Source: SIG440 sp045645485
GTDB taxonomy: Bacteria > Bacillota > Clostridia > Monoglobales > Monoglobaceae
Assembly: GCA_045645485.1 (NCBI GenBank)
Contig: JAZRIX010000020.1
Location: 1 to 64,000, forward strand
Length of the DNA: 64,000 nt
Direction of reading: 5' to 3'
Of this stretch, positions 42,001 to 49,840 are shown piece after piece. The position numbers were made by a program, and so were the translations under genes. The notes beneath the pieces were generated by a model. That model did not search any database, was not told the origin of the DNA, and saw nothing but the letters and a program-made list of their open reading frames with translations. The first letter of the stretch is position 1, and each line of letters starts with the position of its first letter.

Positions 42001-43056
42001 CTATTCGTTCCCTTCCATTTTTTCAATTTCAGTCATCAACGTTTCAATAATCTTATCTTCGGGAATTTTTCCAACGATTTCGCCTTTTTTGAACAGCATT
42101 GCACAACCGTCACCGCCTGCAATACCAATGTCCGCATCTCTTGCTTCACCGGGACCGTTCACAACACATCCCATAACCGCAACCTTCAGTTTTTTGTCAC
42201 AGTTTTCCAATCTTTCGTTTACTTCCTTTGCAATGGATATAAGATTTATTTTGCAGCGTGCACAGGTGGGGCATGAAACAACCTCAATTCCGCCGTCACG
42301 AAGACCCAAAGCTTTGAGAATAATTTTTGCCGATTCAACCTCCAGAACAGGGTCATCAGTAAGAGAAACTCTGATTGTTTCACCTATTCCGTCAGCAAGA
42401 AGAGAACCTATTCCGATTGAAGATTTTACAATCCCGCTCTTGTATGTACCGGCTTCTGTAACACCGATATGCAAAGGGTAATCAAAAGCTTCCCTTGCTA
42501 AGCGGTATGCAGCGATGGTCTTTTTTACATCCGATGACTTCATTGAAATAACCGTATCGTAAAATCCGTACTTTTCAAGAATTTTTACGTGTCCCATTGC
42601 TGATTCAACCATCGCTTCGGGAGTTGCTTCACCATATTTTTCAAGCAGTTCCTTTTCAAGCGAACCACCGTTTACACCGATACGGATTGGAATGTTTCGT
42701 TTTTTTGCTTCTTCGCACACAGCTCTTGCACGGTCTTCTGAGCCTATATTTCCGGGATTTATGCGAATCTTGTCGATTCCTCTTTCCATACACATCAAAG
42801 CAAGACGATAATCAAAGTGAATATCCGCTACAAGAGGTATGCTTATATTATTTTTTATTTCGTAAATTGCTTTTGCACTTTCCTCATCAAGAACCGCCAC
42901 ACGAACAATTTCACAGCCTGCCTTTTCAAGCTGATGAATCTGTGCAACGGTTTTTTCTGCATCTGCAGTATATGCCGTTGTCATTGACTGAATGGCAACA
43001 GAATTTCCGCCGCCTATTTCAACATTTCCGATTTTTACTTTGCGGATATTTTTCAT
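42001..43056 (-). CDS. ispG: 4-hydroxy-3-methylbut-2-en-1-yl diphosphate synthase (flavodoxin/ferredoxin)
   Basis: A 351-residue IspG, the penultimate enzyme of the MEP isoprenoid pathway. The TIM barrel begins RKVKIGNVEIGGGNSVAIQSMTT, and the C-terminal cluster domain has CPTCARCKIN and GCVVNGPGEARDADIG, giving the three Cys plus Glu of its [4Fe-4S]. It needs a reductant; a small 2[4Fe-4S] ferredoxin is encoded 5 kb away. GGAGAA lies before the ATG. It is followed by polC with almost no gap. Confidence 0.96.
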   Translation of the reverse strand: MKNIRKVKIGNVEIGGGNSVAIQSMTTAYTADAEKTVAQIHQLEKAGCEIVRVAVLDEESAKAIYEIKNNISIPLVADIHFDYRLALMCMERGIDKIRINPGNIGSEDRARAVCEEAKKRNIPIRIGVNGGSLEKELLEKYGEATPEAMVESAMGHVKILEKYGFYDTVISMKSSDVKKTIAAYRLAREAFDYPLHIGVTEAGTYKSGIVKSSIGIGSLLADGIGETIRVSLTDDPVLEVESAKIILKALGLRDGGIEVVSCPTCARCKINLISIAKEVNERLENCDKKLKVAVMGCVVNGPGEARDADIGIAGGDGCAMLFKKGEIVGKIPEDKIIETLMTEIEKMEGNE

Positions 43057-43076
43057 GATAATTCTCCTTATTTTTT

Positions 43077-43159
43077 AGATTCTTCGACTACGCTGCCGCT
43101 TCTCTCAGAATGACAAAATTACTTCATTTACGGTCATGCTGAGTCTGTCGAAGCATCTC
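43077..43159. repeat. Dispersed repeat with opposing cores, between rpiB and ispG
   Basis: AGATTCTTCGACTACGCT...CTCAGAATGAC is followed by GTCATGCTGAGTCTGTCGAAGCATCT. The two cores are inverted copies and could form a hairpin. Same family as 3457-3664, 19432-19540, 47901-47927 and the copies around the GIY-YIG gene. Confidence 0.75.
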
Positions 43160-43190
43160 AAAGTCTTATACAAAATCTCAAAAAATCTGT

Positions 43191-43628
43191 TTAGATTGTT
43201 TCGAATGCCATAAACTTGTCAATCCGATTCTGATGCCTTCCGCTCTGAAATTCTGCATTGAGGTACGCATTTACAATTTCAAGAGCAAGGTCACAGCCCG
43301 TAATTCTTTCACCAAGACAAATTACATTTGCATTGTTATGTTCCTTTGTCATTCTTGCGCTGTATGTATCTGTTACATGAGCGGCACGGATTCCGTCAAC
43401 CTTGTTTGCAGCCATACTCATTCCTATGCCTGTTCCGCAGATAAGTATGCCCTTTTCACATTCGCCGCTGATTACTGCATCACAAACCTTTTTTGCATAA
43501 TCAGGATAATCGCAGGAATCTGTACTGTATGTTCCAAAATCTTTGTATTTCAATCCTTTTCCTTCAAGAAAAGTCTTTATTGTTTCCTTTAAATTAATAC
43601 CGCCATGGTCACATCCGATTGCTATCAT
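43191..43628 (-). CDS. rpiB: Ribose-5-phosphate isomerase B
   Basis: A 145-residue RpiB/LacAB-type isomerase: MIAIGCDHGGINLKETI at the N-terminus, DYPDYAKKV, GILICGTGIGMSMAANKVDGIRAA with the catalytic Cys, and HNNANVICLGERI. It interconverts ribose-5-P and ribulose-5-P in the pentose phosphate pathway. Allose-6-P or galactose-6-P isomerase would be alternatives, but there is no such cluster here. It has its own promoter. Confidence 0.95.
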   Translation of the reverse strand: MIAIGCDHGGINLKETIKTFLEGKGLKYKDFGTYSTDSCDYPDYAKKVCDAVISGECEKGILICGTGIGMSMAANKVDGIRAAHVTDTYSARMTKEHNNANVICLGERITGCDLALEIVNAYLNAEFQSGRHQNRIDKFMAFETI

Positions 43629-43664
43629 TTTAAAATTCTCCTTTTTGCATAATATACTAATTTA

Positions 43665-43693
43665 ATTGTATCAAATTTTTTTTCAAATATCAA
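43665..43693 (-). promoter_or_regulatory. Promoter of rpiB
   Basis: Minus strand: TTGATA (43693-43688), 17-bp spacer, TACAAT (43670-43665). It nearly abuts the divergent pgm promoter. Confidence 0.6.
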
Positions 43694-43698
43694 TGATT

Positions 43699-43727
43699 TT
43701 GACAAAAAATATTATATATGTTATAAT
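43699..43727 (+). promoter_or_regulatory. Promoter of the phosphoglucomutase gene
   Basis: TTGACA (43699-43704), 17-bp spacer, TATAAT (43722-43727): a perfect consensus. Confidence 0.85.
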
Positions 43728-43756
43728 ATTATTAATAAAAAGAAGGGAGATATAAT

Positions 43757-45478
43757 ATGGACTATATGAATGAATATAAGCTCTGGCTTGAAAACGTAAA
43801 TGAAACAGAAAAAGCTGAGCTTGAAGCAATACAAAATGACGAAAATCAAATAAAGGACAGATTCTATCAGTCTCTGGAATTCGGAACAGCGGGTCTTCGC
43901 GGAGTTCTTGGTCTCGGTCTCAACAGAATGAACGAATACGTTGTTGCCCGTGCAACTCAGGGTCTTGCGAATCAGCTGAAGAAAACAAATCCCGATGCTG
44001 AAAACATAAGCGTTTCAATTGCATATGACAGCCGTATCAAGTCAGAAGAATTTGCAAAGGTTTCAGCCTGTGTTCTTGCGGCAAACGGAATCAAAGTACA
44101 TATCTTTTCAGAATTAAAGCCCGTTCCTGAGCTTTCCTTCTCTATCCGCCACAAAAAGGCAACAGCAGGTATCGCAATAACCGCAAGCCACAATCCAGCA
44201 AAATACAACGGCTACAAGGTTTACGGCAATGACGGTGCACAGCTCAATCCCGACCTTGCGTCAATTGTTCTTGAAGAAATAGAAAAGACACCTATATTCG
44301 GGGGTGCAAAGCTCATAGACTTTGACGAAGGTGTAAAGCTGGGAATAATTGAAATTATGGGTGACGATGTTGAAGAAGAATATTTGAACAATGTTCAAAT
44401 GCAATGTATGAATCCTGATCTTGTACGTGAAAAAGGAAAAGAACTCAAATTTGTTTATACTCCCTTCCACGGAACGGGAAACAAACCCGTAAGAAAAATA
44501 CTTAACCGTATAGGCTTTGAAAACGTAATTATAGTAAAAGAACAGGAAAACCCTGACGGCAACTTTCCGACAGTAAAATCACCCAATCCGGAAAATAAAG
44601 AAGGCTTTGAAATTGCAATAAAGCTTGCAAAGGAAAACGGTGCTGACCTTATTATAGGAACAGACCCCGATGCCGACAGAGTAGGTATTCTTGTGCGTAA
44701 TGAAGAAGGCGAATATACCGTTCTCACAGGAAATCAGACGGGTGTTCTTCTCACCGAATATATTCTCAGTATGAGAAAGGAAAAAGGAATCCTTCCAAAA
44801 GACGGCTATGTGGTGAAAACCATAGTTACAACAAATATAACAAAGGATATTTGTGACTTTTACGGCGTTGAAATGAAAGAAGTTCTCACAGGCTTCAAAT
44901 TTATTGGTGAAAAAATAAAAGAATCCGAAGAAACAGGAATCGGAACATATCTTTTTGGCTTTGAAGAAAGCTACGGTTGCCTTGCAGGTACTTATGCAAG
45001 AGACAAGGATGCAGTTGTTGCATCAATGCTTGTTGCTGAAATGGCACTTTATTACAGAGAGCAGGGTCTGAGCCTTTATGACCAGCTTATGAATATCTAC
45101 AAAAAATACGGATACTATGACGAATTTGTTGTTTCTGTAACAATGGAAGGTATTGAAGGAATAGAAAAAATAAAATCAATTATGGAAGAGGTAAGAAAAA
45201 ATCCTCCAAAAACCGTTGGAGGAAAAAAAGTTCTTGCTGTCCGTGATTACAGTAAATCAGAACGTCTTGACCTTGAATCTCAAAAGAAAGATGAAATTCT
45301 TCTGCCAAAATCAAACGTAATTTATCTTGAGCTTGAGGACAAAAATAACTTTATTATACGTCCTTCGGGAACAGAACCAAAAATAAAGCTCTACTGTATG
45401 CTTTGCGGAAAATCTCATGAGGAAACTGAGGAGATAAAAACAAAGGTTCAGGAAGATATAAAAAACATAATAAAGTAA
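43757..45478 (+). CDS. pgcA: Phosphoglucomutase/phosphomannomutase (PgcA type)
   Basis: A 573-residue alpha-D-phosphohexomutase. Domain motifs in order: EFGTAGLRGVLGLGLNRMN, the phosphoserine loop TASHNPAKYNGYKVYG, metal loop GTDPDADRVG, sugar-binding GFEESYG, and phosphate-binding RPSGTEPKIK. It interconverts glucose-1-P and glucose-6-P, feeding cell-wall and exported polysaccharide precursors. GGAGAT lies 6 nt before the ATG. It is the only plus-strand gene in the block just left of the presumed origin. Confidence 0.95.
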   Translation: MDYMNEYKLWLENVNETEKAELEAIQNDENQIKDRFYQSLEFGTAGLRGVLGLGLNRMNEYVVARATQGLANQLKKTNPDAENISVSIAYDSRIKSEEFAKVSACVLAANGIKVHIFSELKPVPELSFSIRHKKATAGIAITASHNPAKYNGYKVYGNDGAQLNPDLASIVLEEIEKTPIFGGAKLIDFDEGVKLGIIEIMGDDVEEEYLNNVQMQCMNPDLVREKGKELKFVYTPFHGTGNKPVRKILNRIGFENVIIVKEQENPDGNFPTVKSPNPENKEGFEIAIKLAKENGADLIIGTDPDADRVGILVRNEEGEYTVLTGNQTGVLLTEYILSMRKEKGILPKDGYVVKTIVTTNITKDICDFYGVEMKEVLTGFKFIGEKIKESEETGIGTYLFGFEESYGCLAGTYARDKDAVVASMLVAEMALYYREQGLSLYDQLMNIYKKYGYYDEFVVSVTMEGIEGIEKIKSIMEEVRKNPPKTVGGKKVLAVRDYSKSERLDLESQKKDEILLPKSNVIYLELEDKNNFIIRPSGTEPKIKLYCMLCGKSHEETEEIKTKVQEDIKNIIK

Positions 45479-45509
45479 TAATAATTTTTTACTTATTTAT
45501 AAATAGTAA

Positions 45510-45531
45510 GGGCGGGGATAAAACCCCGCCC
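45510..45531. terminator. Bidirectional terminator between pgcA and fruK
   Basis: GGGCGGGG pairs with CCCCGCCC around ATAAAA. Convergent genes on both sides. Confidence 0.85.
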
Positions 45532-45551
45532 ATTTGTTATAGTTATAAATA

Positions 45552-46475
45552 TTACATTATACATAATTTTTCTGATATTTCATCATAAAGCTTCACAGCA
45601 TCCTCTTTTTGTGCAAAGCCCTGAGAAAAAGCAGTTGCACTTCCGCAGGAAAGACCAAAAACAAAAGCTTTTTCCAAATCCTTTGAAATTCCGTATTCAA
45701 ACAAAAATCCCGCAACCACAGAATCTCCTGCACCCGTGGAATTGACAAGCATGCCCTTTGGTGACGGACAAAAATAAGCTTTTCCTTCTTCACTCAAAAA
45801 AGCTCCTCCGTCCTTTCCCATAGAAACAATTATGTTTTGTGCTCCCATATTCTGAAGCTTTTTTGCAGCCTCTATAATCTTTTCTTTTGAATCAAGCTTC
45901 TCACCAATAATCTCTTCAAGCTCAAAATTGTTTGGTTTTATCAAAAAAGGTCTGTACTTCAGTGTATTTTTCAAAAGCTCCTTTTCTGCATCCACAACAA
46001 AATGTATATTCTTTGAAGAAAGCTTTTTCATTATATCAGCATAAAAATCTTTTCCAAACCCCAAAGGTATACTTCCCGCAAGAACAAGAGTATCTCCGTC
46101 CTTCAATTCTTCAAGCTTTTTTTCAAGACATTTTATCTCCTTTTTCGAAACAAAGGGTCCGGGAGAATTAATTTCGGTTTCCTTTTCATCCTTCAGCTTC
46201 AGATTTATTCTTGAAATGCCATCTTCAAGCTGAACAAAATCAGTTTTTATTCCCTGACTTTTCAACTCATCTTCAATAAACCTTCCCGTAAAGCCTCCCA
46301 AAAAACCAAGTGCACAGCTTTCTCTACCCATATTCTTGAGAACCACAGAAACATTTATTCCCTTGCCTCCTGCAACAAAGGCTTCACTTTTGCTACGGTT
46401 AACCGCACCAATATTCAGGTTTTCAATTTCTGATATATAATCAATAGAAGGATTCAGAGTTAATGTGTAGATCAT
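45552..46475 (-). CDS. fruK: 1-phosphofructokinase (PfkB family)
   Basis: A 307-residue PfkB-family kinase of the FruK/LacC group: MIYTLTLNPSIDY start, AGGKGINVSVVLKNMG, and the catalytic NSTGAGDSVVAGFLFEY near residue 243. It should phosphorylate fructose-1-P to fructose-1,6-bisphosphate; tagatose-6-P kinase is the alternative. I choose the ATG at 46475, where the family N-terminus begins; an ATG four codons earlier is close behind AAAGG. No fructose PTS or fruR gene is beside it, which is unusual for fruK. Confidence 0.85.
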   Translation of the reverse strand: MIYTLTLNPSIDYISEIENLNIGAVNRSKSEAFVAGGKGINVSVVLKNMGRESCALGFLGGFTGRFIEDELKSQGIKTDFVQLEDGISRINLKLKDEKETEINSPGPFVSKKEIKCLEKKLEELKDGDTLVLAGSIPLGFGKDFYADIMKKLSSKNIHFVVDAEKELLKNTLKYRPFLIKPNNFELEEIIGEKLDSKEKIIEAAKKLQNMGAQNIIVSMGKDGGAFLSEEGKAYFCPSPKGMLVNSTGAGDSVVAGFLFEYGISKDLEKAFVFGLSCGSATAFSQGFAQKEDAVKLYDEISEKLCIM

Positions 46476-46507
46476 ATTAATTTCCATAGCCTTTCTGCCG
46501 CAGGCAG

Positions 46508-46533
46508 GATTAACGTGATTTTTCACGTTAATC
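46508..46533. terminator. Hairpin between mntP and fruK
   Basis: GATTAACGTGA pairs with TCACGTTAATC around TTTT. It lies 2 nt past the mntP stop. The T tract is weak, so termination may be partial. Confidence 0.5.
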
Positions 46534-46535
46534 TC

Positions 46536-47102
46536 TCACACAAAAAACAAATGTTCGATCAAAATTTTCAGTCCTATTATAATAAGAACACTGCCGCCAA
46601 ATATCTCTGCTTTTTCTCTCAGAAATTTTCCGACAGTTTTTCCTATATAAACTCCTGTAAAACTCAATACCAGAGTTATAACACAAATAACAACTGCAGC
46701 ATTAATTATATTTATACCCAGAGCTGCAAAGGTAACACCCATCGCAAGAGCATCAATACTTGTTGCAACAGCCTGAAAAAAAAGCTCTTTTACCGTCAGA
46801 TTTTTACATTCACATTCCTCAGGATTTTTTATGGCTGATATTGCTTCCTTTATCATATTAAAGCCTATAAGCGAAAGAATAACAAAAGCAATCCAATGGT
46901 CAACACTTTTTATCAGCTCCGAAAAAATTATTCCTGCATAATAACCTATAAGAGGCATTATTCCCTGAGCAATGCCAAAAAAAAGTCCTACCTTCAAGGC
47001 ATCAGAAAATTTTATTTTTTTCAGACACATTCCGTTTGTTATTGAAACCGAAAATGCATCCATAGCAAGACTCAATCCTGAAAACAGTACAGTAAGATAC
47101 AT
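46536..47102 (-). CDS. mntP: Manganese efflux pump MntP
   Basis: A 188-residue membrane protein with six helices in two related halves, each with an acidic motif: LSLAMDAFSVSITNG in the first and ATSIDALAMGVTFAA in the second. These D-A-(F/L)-x-(V/M) pairs are the MntP signature. It exports Mn2+. A yybP-ykoY riboswitch often controls mntP, but here the gene begins 18 nt after rsmG, leaving no room for one. Confidence 0.9.
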   Translation of the reverse strand: MYLTVLFSGLSLAMDAFSVSITNGMCLKKIKFSDALKVGLFFGIAQGIMPLIGYYAGIIFSELIKSVDHWIAFVILSLIGFNMIKEAISAIKNPEECECKNLTVKELFFQAVATSIDALAMGVTFAALGINIINAAVVICVITLVLSFTGVYIGKTVGKFLREKAEIFGGSVLIIIGLKILIEHLFFV

Positions 47103-47120
47103 ATATAAATTACTTCCTTT

Positions 47121-47825
47121 TTATTTTTTTATTTTGTTTGCACGTCTCGGAAACTGCGAAGAAGTTTCTTTTATCTTTTCAATAATAACTATTTTTCTAA
47201 CAATATCCGACTGCGGAATTTTTACTTCTTTTATATCAGTTATTTTTCCGCCCAAAGAACCTATCATTGCCTTTGCGTCATCAATTTCTTCATCAACCTC
47301 AAACTGTTTGAATGCAGCAAATATTCCGCCCACCTTTACAAAAGGAAGACAATATTCACACAGAACCTTCAGATTTGCAACAGCACGCGAAACAGCACAG
47401 TCATACTTTTCACGGTACTTTTTGTCTCTTCCTGCCTCCTCTGCTCTTGCATGTACAAATTCTGCATTTTGAAAGGAAAGTTCACTTGACACTTCACGCA
47501 AAAAGCCTATTCTTTTATTAAGTGAATCCATAAAGGTAAAATCAAGGTCACTTCTCATAATTTTTATGGGAACACCGGGAAAGCCTGCACCTGTTCCAAC
47601 ATCAATAACCTTTGAACCTTCACGTATATCAATTGCACTAAGAGGAACAACACTGTCAAGAAAGTGCTTGACCGAAATACCGTCAGGATCGGTTACAGCC
47701 GTAAGATTCATTTTTTCGTTCCATTCAACAAGAAGCTGTGAGAACTTTTCAAACTTTTCAATTTTTTCTTCATTTATATCAAAACCGCTCTCCAAAAGAC
47801 CGTTTTTTAATATTTCTTTATTCAT
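47121..47825 (-). CDS. rsmG: 16S rRNA (guanine-527 N7) methyltransferase
   Basis: About 234 residues. Family landmarks: EKFSQLLVEWNEKMNLTAVTDPDGISVKHFLDSV, the SAM loop VIDVGTGAGFPGVPIKI, and YDCAVSRAVANLKVLCEYCLPFVK. It methylates G527 of 16S rRNA; loss gives low-level streptomycin resistance. I choose the ATG at 47825; 18 upstream codons are open. In many Firmicutes rsmG sits beside parA near the origin; here it is 13 kb from parAB, followed by mntP. Confidence 0.93.
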   Translation of the reverse strand: MNKEILKNGLLESGFDINEEKIEKFEKFSQLLVEWNEKMNLTAVTDPDGISVKHFLDSVVPLSAIDIREGSKVIDVGTGAGFPGVPIKIMRSDLDFTFMDSLNKRIGFLREVSSELSFQNAEFVHARAEEAGRDKKYREKYDCAVSRAVANLKVLCEYCLPFVKVGGIFAAFKQFEVDEEIDDAKAMIGSLGGKITDIKEVKIPQSDIVRKIVIIEKIKETSSQFPRRANKIKK

Positions 47826-47900
47826 ATCTTTTTCTGCCTTATAAAAATCAGATTTTTCGCTATGTCCCAGAATAACCAAGACTCACCTTTACATAAAATC

Positions 47901-47927
47901 GTCACCCTGAGCAAAGACGAAGGGTCT
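47901..47927. repeat. Single core of the dispersed repeat family
   Basis: A GTCACCCTGAGC core followed by GACGAAGGGTCT, upstream of rsmG. This is a solo half element of the family seen at 53228-53338. Confidence 0.65.
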
Positions 47928-47954
47928 ATTACATTTTTTTATAACTAAAAATTA

Positions 47955-47986
47955 AAAGAGAGTACAACTGACGCAGCACTCTCTTT
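47955..47986 (-). terminator. Terminator of the ferredoxin gene
   Basis: AAAGAGAGT pairs with ACTCTCTTT; on the minus strand the stem is followed by TAATTTTTAG. It lies 19 nt past the ferredoxin stop. Confidence 0.75.
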
Positions 47987-48004
47987 AAAAAATTTTGAAT
48001 TTTA

Positions 48005-48172
48005 TTATGCCTGAGGAGCGTCTACGGGACAAGCACCTGCACAGCTGCCGCAATCAATGCAAGCATCAGCGTCAATAACGTACTTTCCATCACCCTCAGA
48101 AATTGCATCTACGGGACATTCGCCAACGCAAGCACCGCACATGATGCAATCATCACTAATTGTATAAGCCAT
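48005..48172 (-). CDS. fdx: Clostridial-type 2[4Fe-4S] ferredoxin
   Basis: A 55-residue ferredoxin read directly from the minus strand. It begins MAYTISDDCIMCGACVGECP and has a second set CIDCGSCAGACP, so both CxxCxxCxxxCP motifs are complete, enough for two [4Fe-4S] clusters. It carries electrons in fermentation (pyruvate:ferredoxin oxidoreductase, hydrogenase) and could serve IspG. GAGGTG stands 7 nt before the ATG. It has its own promoter and terminator, beside the presumed origin. Confidence 0.95.
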   Translation of the reverse strand: MAYTISDDCIMCGACVGECPVDAISEGDGKYVIDADACIDCGSCAGACPVDAPQA

Positions 48173-48225
48173 TTTTTTCACCTCTTATATGTAATATAGT
48201 TATGATGCCATATCATCACAATCAT

Positions 48226-48254
48226 ATAATATATTATTTTAAACAATTTGTCAA
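48226..48254 (-). promoter_or_regulatory. Promoter of the ferredoxin gene
   Basis: Minus strand: TTGACA (48254-48249), 17-bp spacer, TATTAT (48231-48226). Confidence 0.8.
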
Positions 48255-48259
48255 TAAAA

Positions 48260-48733
48260 AATTTATTTCAATAAACTAAAAGTTATCCACACAATTCTAC
48301 TGATAACTTTTTTACTGAAAGTGAATAATTTTTTCTAATTTCTCTGTTTGTGGATTATGTTTATAACTTTTCACACTTATCAACATAGATTTAAACATAA
48401 TCTTTTCCTTTTATATCAACCGTTTCAAAGGTTTTTCACATTATCAACAGCACCTACAATAACTACAACAACACAAATAATATATATTATATTTATATTA
48501 TAAAAATTTTTTTACAACACTTTTTTATTTAAAAATCGCAACCATAAAAAAAAAGACTGTTTTTTTTCTTTTTATATACTTCTTTTTTAACCTTTTCAAA
48601 AGACCATTTACTGTAAAAATAAAAAAAACCCCCCATAAATCGCAAAAAATGATTGATTTTATTACCCACATATGTTATAATATAATCGGCTGAAAAGGAT
48701 AATATTTTAACCGAAGAAAGGGATTTTTCAAAA
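48260..48733. other. oriC: Probable chromosomal replication origin (oriC)
   Basis: An AT-rich gene-free stretch between the ferredoxin gene and dnaN. DnaA-box-like 9-mers: TTATCCACA (48283-48291, perfect), TAATCCACA on the minus strand (48349-48357), TTATCAACA (48377-48385) and TTATCAACA (48441-48449). A run of almost pure A/T (about 48470-48540) is a candidate unwinding element. Gene direction switches here, minus on the left and plus on the right. parAB/parS lie 14 kb away. dnaA itself is not adjacent. All evidence is sequence pattern. Confidence 0.8.
48653..48681 (+). promoter_or_regulatory. Promoter of dnaN
   Basis: TTGATT (48653-48658), 17-bp spacer, TATAAT (48676-48681), 52 nt before the dnaN start. 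dnaN having its own strong promoter fits the lack of an upstream dnaA. Confidence 0.8.
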
Positions 48734-49840
48734 ATGAACATAATATGCAACAAAAATATATTAAACGAAGCAATCAGTGTTGTTTCAAAAGCAGTTTCTT
48801 CACATTCAAACTTTCCCATACTTGAAGGTATTCTCATAAGAGCCGATATTGAAGGAAATCTTACTTTTGTTTCAAATGATATGGAAATGGGAATTGAAGC
48901 AAAAACCGAGGCGCGTGTTATCAAACCCGGTCAGACTGTTCTCAATGCAAAGATGCTTGGAAATATTGTGAAAAACCTTCCTTTGGATGAAGTTTATATA
49001 GAAACAAACGAAATCAATTTCTGTACCATAAGAAGCGGAAATGCAAAGTTTGAGATTATGGGTCTCAATCCTCTTGATTTTCCTGAGCTTCCTCAGGTTG
49101 ATCCTGAATATTCAATAAAGGTAAAAAGCAATTCGCTGAAAGAAATGATTTCAAAAACAATTTTCTGTACATCCCTCAGCGAAAACAGACCTGTTCTCAA
49201 AGGATGTCTTGTCGAAATCCAAGGTTCTACCATAAAAATGATTGCAACAGACAGCTTCAAGCTTGCTGTGAGAACATATCATCTTGATACAGAATATCCG
49301 GAAAAGAGATTTATTATTCCCGGAAAGACTCTGGGTGAAATCTCAAAGGTCATAAAAGACGGTGATGAGCTTGTTGAGATAAACTGTACATCAAAAAATG
49401 CAGTTTTCATTTTTGACAACTGCAGGATTGTTACCCGTCTTATTGAAGGCGAATATCTCAAGTACGAAAGTGCAATCTACAACGATGCTGAAATAGAAAT
49501 AACCTGTCCTCTTTATGAGCTTTATGACAGTGTTTACCGTGCATCTCTTATTATAAACGGAAACTCCAATGATGCTCCCGTAAAACTGAAAATTATGGAA
49601 AACAATATCAATGTCTCCTGCGAAACAATTATAGGAAACGTTGATGATAATATCAGTGTTGAGACGGGTGAAGCAAATCTTGAAATAGGTTTCTTTAATG
49701 AATTTCTTATTGATGTGCTGAGAGCCTGCGATGACGAAACTGTAAAGATAAAATTCAAGAAAAATATCAATCCTATGATAATAACTCCTGTTGAAGGAGA
49801 CGAATATCTCTATCTTCTTCTTCCGAGAAAGCTCAAATAA
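48734..49840 (+). CDS. dnaN: DNA polymerase III beta subunit (sliding clamp)
   Basis: A 368-residue beta clamp with three related domains: the start MNIICNKNILNEAISVVSKAVSS, FPILEGILIRA, LPLDEVYIE, the second domain TIFCTSLSENRPVLKGCLVEI and the C-terminal PVEGDEYLYLLLPRKLK. The ring tethers PolC to DNA. In most Firmicutes dnaN follows dnaA; here it is the first gene after the presumed origin. Its TAA overlaps the recF ATG (TAATG), so the two are translationally coupled. Confidence 0.97.
   Translation: MNIICNKNILNEAISVVSKAVSSHSNFPILEGILIRADIEGNLTFVSNDMEMGIEAKTEARVIKPGQTVLNAKMLGNIVKNLPLDEVYIETNEINFCTIRSGNAKFEIMGLNPLDFPELPQVDPEYSIKVKSNSLKEMISKTIFCTSLSENRPVLKGCLVEIQGSTIKMIATDSFKLAVRTYHLDTEYPEKRFIIPGKTLGEISKVIKDGDELVEINCTSKNAVFIFDNCRIVTRLIEGEYLKYESAIYNDAEIEITCPLYELYDSVYRASLIINGNSNDAPVKLKIMENNINVSCETIIGNVDDNISVETGEANLEIGFFNEFLIDVLRACDDETVKIKFKKNINPMIITPVEGDEYLYLLLPRKLK

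Noticed and set aside
47103..47120. Mn2+ riboswitch before mntP
   Set aside because: The gap is 18 nt, too short for a yybP-ykoY element, and it follows rsmG directly.
48173..48733. A dnaA gene or fragment before dnaN
   Set aside because: No open frame of useful length and no DnaA motif is found in the gap on either strand.
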